Positions 60,255 to 64,000 of a stretch of 64,000 bases of DNA are shown here, piece by piece; position 1 is the first letter of the stretch, and every line of letters begins with the position of its first letter. Both the position numbers and the translations under genes were made by a program. The notes beneath the pieces were generated by a model. The model was given only the letters and a program-made list of their open reading frames with translations. It had not been told where the DNA came from and made no database searches. The stretch spans positions 51,704 to 115,703 of IMG/VR virus record IMGVR_UViG_3300034024_000020, one strand, 5' to 3'. Source of the DNA: a virus.

Positions 60255-60791
60255 ATGACCTACGTTGTTTTCGATCTCGACGGAACCGTGATCGACAGTT
60301 CCCACCGCCACCTTGCGAAGCCTGACGGCTCCGTAGACTTGGAACACTGGTTCGACAACGCCACGCCGGAAAAAATCGCCCTCGACGGATTGCTTCCGCT
60401 TGCGGACTCCATGCGCGCAATCCACCGGGCCGGTCATCGGGTCATTATCTGCACGTCCCGCTCGTTTCAGCCCGCCGACCTGAAATTTTTGGAGGATAAT
60501 GACCTCCCCTATCACCACCTTTTCAGCCGTCCCGGCTTTTTCGTCGGGCGCGACGATCCGCGCTATGCCGATAGCTATTTCGGCTTCATCGGGGATGCGC
60601 GTTCCGACGAACTAATCAAGGCGGAACAGCTTGCCGAATTTTTCCGTTCGGAAGGCTTCGAAAGCATTGCGGATGCTCCTGCTATCATGTATGATGACAA
60701 TCTGAAGGTCATTCGCAAGATGAACGAAATCGGCCTTCCCTGTCTCAATGCGGTCAACGTGAACGCGCAAATTTTAAGGAACGCGGCATAA
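60255..60791 (+). CDS. HAD-family phosphatase, PNK 3'-phosphatase-like
   Basis: 178 residues from ATG with AGAGGAGA upstream. Motif I VFDLDGTVIDS near residue 6, motif II VIICTSRS near residue 70, and motif IV region MYDDNLKV near 150 are HAD hallmarks; the ordering resembles the 3'-phosphatase domain of T4 polynucleotide kinase. No kinase domain is present, so it would trim 3'-phosphates on DNA or RNA, or act on small metabolites. Confidence 0.65.
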   Translation: MTYVVFDLDGTVIDSSHRHLAKPDGSVDLEHWFDNATPEKIALDGLLPLADSMRAIHRAGHRVIICTSRSFQPADLKFLEDNDLPYHHLFSRPGFFVGRDDPRYADSYFGFIGDARSDELIKAEQLAEFFRSEGFESIADAPAIMYDDNLKVIRKMNEIGLPCLNAVNVNAQILRNAA

Positions 60792-60910
60792 TGGCGAATA
60801 TCGACAAAATCCCGAACCCGGAGCATACGGCTCTAGCAGTCGCGGCAATTCGTCTTCGAAAGGTTCGGGAGGAAGCGGATTTCATCGACAGACAATTCGA
60901 AAGGAAATAG
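60791..60910 (+). CDS. 39-residue helical peptide
   Basis: ATG overlapping the HAD stop (TAATG). Helical and charged (AAIRLRKVREEADFIDRQFE). Next gene's ATG is one base after its stop, with AAAGGAAA at its end. Function unknown. Confidence 0.45.
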   Translation: MANIDKIPNPEHTALAVAAIRLRKVREEADFIDRQFERK

Positions 60911-60911
60911 A

Positions 60912-61184
60912 ATGAGAAAAATCAGATACAAACTCGATATCGGCTATGCCGGTTGTGGCGACGAGGGAACGGAAACGGTCCCCGACGATATGACCGATGC
61001 CGATATTGACGCTATGGTTCAGGACATGGCGCAAGAACACGCCGCAAGCTGGGAAGGCGATAATCGTCTCTGCTGGGATGAGGATATGTCCGAGGAGGAC
61101 TATCAAGACGCCACGGAACATTTTTACGAAGGCGTTTGCGGCTCGTGGTCTTTTGTCCTTGACGGCGACGAAGACGAGGACTAG
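60912..61184 (+). CDS. Small acidic hypothetical protein
   Basis: 90 residues, very acidic (about 25 Asp/Glu), three Cys. MRKIRYKLDIGYAGCGDEGT is followed by a helical region (DADIDAMVQDMAQEHA). No membrane span. Last gene before module 5. Function unknown. Confidence 0.5.
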   Translation: MRKIRYKLDIGYAGCGDEGTETVPDDMTDADIDAMVQDMAQEHAASWEGDNRLCWDEDMSEEDYQDATEHFYEGVCGSWSFVLDGDEDED

Positions 61185-61192
61185 GATAAACC

Positions 61193-61331
61193 GACCGTTC
61201 TGGATTTGTTCCCGGGCGGTCGGAATTCCGACCGCGTTTTCTCAAAACGCACCCCTGCTAAATATAACAGGTGAAAAATCTTTGTCAAGCCCATCTTTTC
61301 TGTTGCAAACATTTTTTACCTAGCCTAGAAC
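61193..61331. promoter_or_regulatory. Divergent promoter module 5 with three hairpins
   Basis: Outer stem GACCG/CGGTC (61193-61221), then GGTCGG-AATT-CCGACC (61218-61233), then an extra GCGTTTT-ctc-AAAACGC (61234-61250). Minus promoter TTGACA (complement of 61283-61288), spacer 16, TATATT (complement of 61261-61266). Plus site: TTGCAA 61303-61308 and CCTAGAAC 61324-61331. Confidence 0.82.
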
Positions 61332-61386
61332 AATCTCACGGCGGCGGGACGGTCCCAAAGCTGACAACCGACAAGGATGATTTCAG

Positions 61387-61638
61387 ATGCGACGTTCAAT
61401 TTTGGGGCTGTGTGCCCTTGCCCTTCCGCTCGCAGCCCTCGGCGCGTGCAACATTCCCGATCCGCGACCGGCGCAGCAAGCCGAATGCGACAATCTCGGC
61501 GGCACCTACCGGGCCGATCCGGAGGGCGCTCGCGAGGACGAGTGCACGGTGACGGCGCGCAATGGCGTTCCCTTCACCATCGAATACGACGACGTTCATA
61601 CCGCTTCGGGCGCTCCGGCGACCGGCGGCGACGACTAA
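61387..61638 (+). CDS. Small lipoprotein
   Basis: 83 residues. Signal peptide with Arg-Arg start and hydrophobic core (MRRSILGLCALALPLAALGA), then the lipobox cysteine at residue 21 (LGAC). The mature part is acidic and contains two more Cys that could pair. Phage lipoproteins such as T5 Llp block receptors and exclude superinfection; that role is a guess here. AAGGATG upstream. Confidence 0.7.
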   Translation: MRRSILGLCALALPLAALGACNIPDPRPAQQAECDNLGGTYRADPEGAREDECTVTARNGVPFTIEYDDVHTASGAPATGGDD

Positions 61639-61639
61639 G

Positions 61640-61891
61640 ATTTTAGGGCCGACCGTTCCCAAGTCGGCTAAAACGCGAGTGATCGCTACCGGCCCTAAAT
61701 CGCTTCCGATGCTATCTCAATTTAGCAAGTCGAGACTAAAATAACCTGCCTAGCAAGCGGCTCTCGCAGGGGACCTCGAAAAATGTCCTGCCGCAAAGGG
61801 ACAAGGGAGACTTGGAAACTCCCCGGAAGCAAAATGAAAAGGTGACGGTACAAGCCCGTTAATCCGCGACCGTGCGGAGCCACCTTTTCCC
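61640..61891 (+). ncRNA. Gene-free region with several stems, structured RNA candidate
   Basis: No convincing gene. Stems: TTTAGGGCC/GGCCCTAAA (61642-61650 with 61691-61699) closing a GCGA-gtga-TCGC hairpin with a GNRA loop (61675-61686); GGGAG/CTCCC (61805-61823); and a three-way junction of AAAAGGTG/CACCTTTT (61837-61844 with 61881-61888), ACGG/CCGT (61845-61859) and TCCGC/GCGGA (61863-61878). Promoter of module 5 would transcribe it after the lipoprotein. It does not match tRNA, tmRNA or cobalamin riboswitch layouts as I know them. Confidence 0.45.
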
Positions 61892-61942
61892 TATTGACTG
61901 TCAAGCCGATAATGGGTAGCCTAGGGAGGCAGTCACGGTTCC

Positions 61943-62079
61943 GGTCGTCCTAGGTTGGGGCGGCCGGAATTCCGGCCCCGCCCGCAACGGTCGGTTTCCT
62001 CTAAGACCATAATAGCAGGTTCGGCAAGCCTGTCAAGCAAACATTTCGCTTGCAAGCAAATTATTTTTCCTCTAACAAG
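61943..62079. promoter_or_regulatory. Divergent promoter module 6 with tandem hairpins
   Basis: Outer stem GGTCG/CGGCC (61943-61965), then GGCCGG-AATT-CCGGCC (61962-61977). Minus promoter TTGACA (complement of 62031-62036), spacer 16, TATTAT (complement of 62009-62014) with TGC in front. Plus site: TTGCAA at 62050-62055 and CTAACAAG at 62072-62079. Immediately left (61904-61912) is a palindrome TTGACTGTCAA. Confidence 0.8.
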
Positions 62080-62128
62080 GTTCTACCGGGATGGCCCGGC
62101 GACCGTAAACGAAAGGATGAAGGTCAAG

Positions 62129-62284
62129 ATGGCGATTAACAAAAGACGAGCGGAGCGCATGGCGCGACGCAGCGACGCGGAATTGGTCCGCTTCGTTCAT
62201 GCCAAAACGCTTTCCAGCGCGGCGGCCTATTACGCACTCGAAAAGCGGGGCAAGCTGTCCCTGCTCGCGAAGGAGGTGCGCTAG
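62129..62284 (+). CDS. 51-residue basic protein
   Basis: ATG with GAAGG upstream; ATG at 62117 is an alternative, giving four more residues. Arg/Lys-rich start (MAINKRRAERMARRSDAELV) typical of nucleic-acid-binding small proteins; helical rest. Its end overlaps the next GTG by one base, and the next gene's AAGGAGGTG lies inside it. Confidence 0.5.
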   Translation: MAINKRRAERMARRSDAELVRFVHAKTLSSAAAYYALEKRGKLSLLAKEVR

Positions 62285-62460
62285 TGAACGCTCGCGCCAC
62301 CCGTCGCCGCGAAGGGGCGCTTGCTCGCCTTCGCACTCAGCTTCAATCGGGCACTCGCCCCTCTCAGGTTCCCGGCCTGAAAGGTTGCCGGGTAGACTTG
62401 ACGGAAGCCGATGTTTCCCGTATCAAGGCGGAAATCGCCACCCTCGAACGGAGGATTTAA
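62284..62460 (+). CDS. 58-residue basic protein
   Basis: GTG start behind an excellent ribosome site AAGGAGGTG. Arg-rich N-terminus (NARATRRREGALARLRTQ) and a helical C-terminus (SRIKAEIATLERRI). Probably DNA- or RNA-binding; no family recognised. Confidence 0.5.
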   Translation: MNARATRRREGALARLRTQLQSGTRPSQVPGLKGCRVDLTEADVSRIKAEIATLERRI

Positions 62461-62461
62461 T

Positions 62462-62596
62462 ATGCGTATCGTAGTCGGACGCGGTAACAACCGCCACGTT
62501 TTCGACGTTCCTCCCCGCAAGGATAAGGTGGCGCTGGAACGCGTTGCCGAGGACGTCAAGGCTTTTCTTTTTCGCCCCGCCCTGCTAGGGCGCTAG
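62462..62596 (+). CDS. 44-residue protein
   Basis: ATG one base after the previous stop, with GGAGG upstream. MRIVVGRGNNRHVFDVPPRK, then a helical segment. Last gene of this operon. Function unknown. Confidence 0.45.
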   Translation: MRIVVGRGNNRHVFDVPPRKDKVALERVAEDVKAFLFRPALLGR

Positions 62597-62682
62597 GGTT
62601 CGGCGGACGGAAAATCCTCTTTCCCAATTCCCCTTTAACCTTAGTAAGAACGACGGGGATACGCTGGAATTGCAGGATTTTG

Positions 62683-62719
62683 GAGCGGGTGGGGCTGGCA
62701 AGTCTCACCCGCTCTTTTT
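62683..62719 (+). terminator. Rho-independent terminator just before the 62733 gene
   Basis: Stem GAGCGGGTG / CACCCGCTC (nine perfect pairs, loop of 14 bases) followed by T5. The 62597-62682 stretch before it holds no gene. The ribosome site of the 62733 gene begins three bases after the T run, so this could be an attenuator for that gene. Confidence 0.88.
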
Positions 62720-62732
62720 ATTAGGAGGATTT

Positions 62733-62903
62733 ATGGAACCGAAATTCAAATATGCCTATAAGACGCAGGGTTCCGAAGGCTGGGAACAAATTGCGTTTGA
62801 AATGAGCGATGGAAGCACGATTTTCATTGACTTATGGCAGGGACGCTTTAGAGATAGCTTTTGGATGGACACAGAAGGAAAAATCCATGCTTCGACAAGT
62901 TGA
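62733..62903 (+). CDS. 56-residue hypothetical protein
   Basis: ATG with AGGAGG six bases upstream, right behind the terminator. Beta-patterned (KFKYAYKTQGSEGWEQIAFE). The start of the next gene lies within its end. Function unknown. Confidence 0.5.
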   Translation: MEPKFKYAYKTQGSEGWEQIAFEMSDGSTIFIDLWQGRFRDSFWMDTEGKIHASTS

Positions 62904-63177
62904 AATTTCAGACCGGACCCGCAAGGCGGGCGAAGTCGGGGGTTATCTAGGGATGGTCCTAATTCATGGCGCTACGCTTCCGGTTACGGTCGGAAATATC
63001 ATGGGCTGGACTGACAAACTCCCGCCGCTTTCGATGGTCCTGCTAGTCTGGCTTGGCCTCATTCTCTTTTTCATCCGGGCGCTTGTGCGCTTCGATTGGC
63101 TTTATCTGATTAGCAACGGAATTGGTTTCACGTTCAATTCCATCCTGCTAATCATTATCGTGCTTTACGGGAGTTAA
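62887..63177 (+). CDS. Small membrane protein with about three TM segments
   Basis: 96 residues from ATG with GAAGGA upstream. Hydrophobic segments VGGYLGMVLIHGATLPVTV, SMVLLVWLGLILFFIRAL and FNSILLIIIVLYG. Inner-membrane protein; function unknown. Confidence 0.6.
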   Translation: MLRQVEISDRTRKAGEVGGYLGMVLIHGATLPVTVGNIMGWTDKLPPLSMVLLVWLGLILFFIRALVRFDWLYLISNGIGFTFNSILLIIIVLYGS

Positions 63178-63181
63178 GGCG

Positions 63182-63424
63182 ATGGAGGATGACCGCTATG
63201 AAATCACCTATGAAGGCGGCTTTATGGCCGCCTTCAATAATAACGGCGAAACCCGTTATTATATCGAAAAGAAACTAAACGAGGGCGGTTTCTTTCCCGA
63301 AGATTTTGCCGTAACGAAAAACGGCGACCCTCTCACCGTAGAAGCGCGCTACAGCGTAAGCATCGGGGGGGCAGTAAATGAGAACGCTTTATCACGCTTA
63401 CACGGAGGAACATGGCGAATGTGA
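63182..63424 (+). CDS. Small hypothetical protein
   Basis: 80 residues from ATG with AAGGCG upstream. Beta-patterned (YEITYEGGFMAAFNNNG). The C-terminal 16 residues overlap the start of the next gene in another frame. Function unknown. Confidence 0.5.
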   Translation: MEDDRYEITYEGGFMAAFNNNGETRYYIEKKLNEGGFFPEDFAVTKNGDPLTVEARYSVSIGGAVNENALSRLHGGTWRM

Positions 63425-63596
63425 AGCCATGTTCTCCGAAACCGGCGAATTGCTAGGCATTTGGTCCTGCAATGACGCCACTTGGCGGAACGAATACTTT
63501 TCAGACTTTATGGAGGCTCTAGGCTTCAAGGTCGAAAACGCTTCGCCGGAATTGGTTGACAAACTCATTGCAACCGCTAAAGAATACTGGGGCTAG
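63378..63596 (+). CDS. Small hypothetical protein
   Basis: 72 residues from an ATG inside the preceding gene, preceded by a G-rich tract that can pair with 16S rRNA. Three Cys in the first third (ECEAMFSETGELLGIWSC). Acidic helical C-terminus. Function unknown. Confidence 0.5.
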   Translation: MRTLYHAYTEEHGECEAMFSETGELLGIWSCNDATWRNEYFSDFMEALGFKVENASPELVDKLIATAKEYWG

Positions 63597-63610
63597 GAAA
63601 GGAACCCAAA

Positions 63611-63832
63611 ATGCAACTTGCTAATTTCACCCCGGAAGAGCAGAAGCTGGCACTTTCGGAAATTCGCCGGAACCTCGACGAAGCCGAACGGATTTTCGAG
63701 GGGAACGATTATCACGCCACGGATGCAGAGCGGATGACGCGGCTTCACTTTCACTTGAACGAGGGGAGCCGTCAGCTTTCGCGGATCAAGGTCGCGGCTC
63801 GCCGTCAGCTTTGGTACGCGCAGCAACGCTAA
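63611..63832 (+). CDS. Small helical protein
   Basis: 73 residues from ATG with AGGAAAGGAA upstream. Almost wholly helical and charged (FTPEEQKLALSEIRRNLDEA). Last complete gene of the window; module 7 hairpins start eight bases after its stop. Confidence 0.55.
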   Translation: MQLANFTPEEQKLALSEIRRNLDEAERIFEGNDYHATDAERMTRLHFHLNEGSRQLSRIKVAARRQLWYAQQR

Positions 63833-63839
63833 GGTTTCT

Positions 63840-64000
63840 GGCCGTTCCGGTTTTGTTCCGGGGCGGCCGGAAGTCCGGCCCCGCCGCCGCAGGCCGGGCC
63901 TCCCTAGAACTTAAATAGCACCACCTAATAACGCTGTCAAGCGAAAAGATTGCTTGACATAACTTTTTTCACCTAAGCAGAATATAGCACCTAGCGCCCG
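63840..64000. promoter_or_regulatory. Divergent promoter module 7, cut by the window end
   Basis: Outer stem GGCCG/CGGCC with inner CCGG/CCGG (63840-63868), then GGCCGG-AAGT-CCGGCC (63865-63880). Minus promoter TTGACA (complement of 63935-63940), spacer 17, TATTTA (complement of 63912-63917) with TGC. Plus site TTGACA 63954-63959, followed by CCTAAGCAG. The driven gene lies outside the window. Confidence 0.8.

Noticed and set aside
61837-61888. Cobalamin riboswitch or RNase P-like element
   Set aside because: A few words (CCGCGACCGTG, GAAAAGGTG) look familiar, but the B12 box and required junction order are missing, and it does not lie before a B12-related gene.
1-64000. tRNA or tmRNA genes
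   Set aside because: I looked for T-loop words such as GGTTCGAATCC with a matching acceptor stem and found none.
1-64000. CRISPR array, integrase or insertion sequence
   Set aside because: No evenly spaced direct repeats and no recombinase or transposase motifs; the repeated modules are irregularly spaced promoter/hairpin elements.

Overview
This window is part of a large tailed double-stranded DNA phage. The tail genes (long tape measure, tail-tube proteins, tail-hub proteins, no contractile sheath seen) point to a siphovirus-like particle. The DNA-metabolism gene order resembles T5: NAD-dependent ligase encoded as two genes, a multi-HTH DNA-binding protein, DnaB-type helicase, primase, family A polymerase, a second helicase, SbcD/SbcC, a resolvase-like nuclease and a flap endonuclease. 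Unlike T5, the capsid protein is fused to its protease and the ribonucleotide reductase is a B12-dependent class II enzyme. The host is not named by the sequence. Promoter-like sites on the right arm, with a CCTAGAAC -10, resemble the published Caulobacter housekeeping consensus, so an alphaproteobacterial host is a reasonable inference and no more.

Layout. (1) 1-23.1 kb, plus strand, AT-richer: small early genes, an RlmN-like radical SAM enzyme, MazG-like hydrolase, PC4-like ssDNA-binding protein, split ligase, replication and recombination genes, SSB, PhoH, two 2OG-Fe(II) oxygenases, three GIY-YIG nucleases and class II RNR. (2) A bidirectional terminator at about 23.1 kb. (3) 23.1-56.7 kb, minus strand, late genes read right to left: terminase small subunit, low-complexity proteins, terminase large subunit, fibre-like proteins, an HNH nuclease with its own promoter, portal, protease-capsid fusion, connectors, tail tube, chaperones with a probable frameshift, tape measure, hub proteins, a giant fibre ending in a Hint-like domain, and a lysis cassette with a GH19 endolysin. 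(4) 56.8-64.0 kb, plus strand, visibly GC-richer: about two dozen very small genes in short operons.

The most unusual part is region 4. Its operons are separated by a repeated intergenic module (seven copies, the last cut by the window end). Each has one or two hairpins, then a sigma70-like promoter pointing back toward the hairpins, then a second promoter-like site firing forward into the next operon. In the five right-hand copies the hairpin arms covary and the backward promoter has an extended -10. Between two modules lies a gene-free stretch of about 250 bases with several perfect stems that may be a structured RNA.

Five strong promoters elsewhere share the upstream word GTTCTTGAC with a 17-base spacer. 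The late operon starts from two tandem minus-strand promoters facing away from region 4. I saw no tRNA gene, CRISPR array, integrase or insertion sequence.
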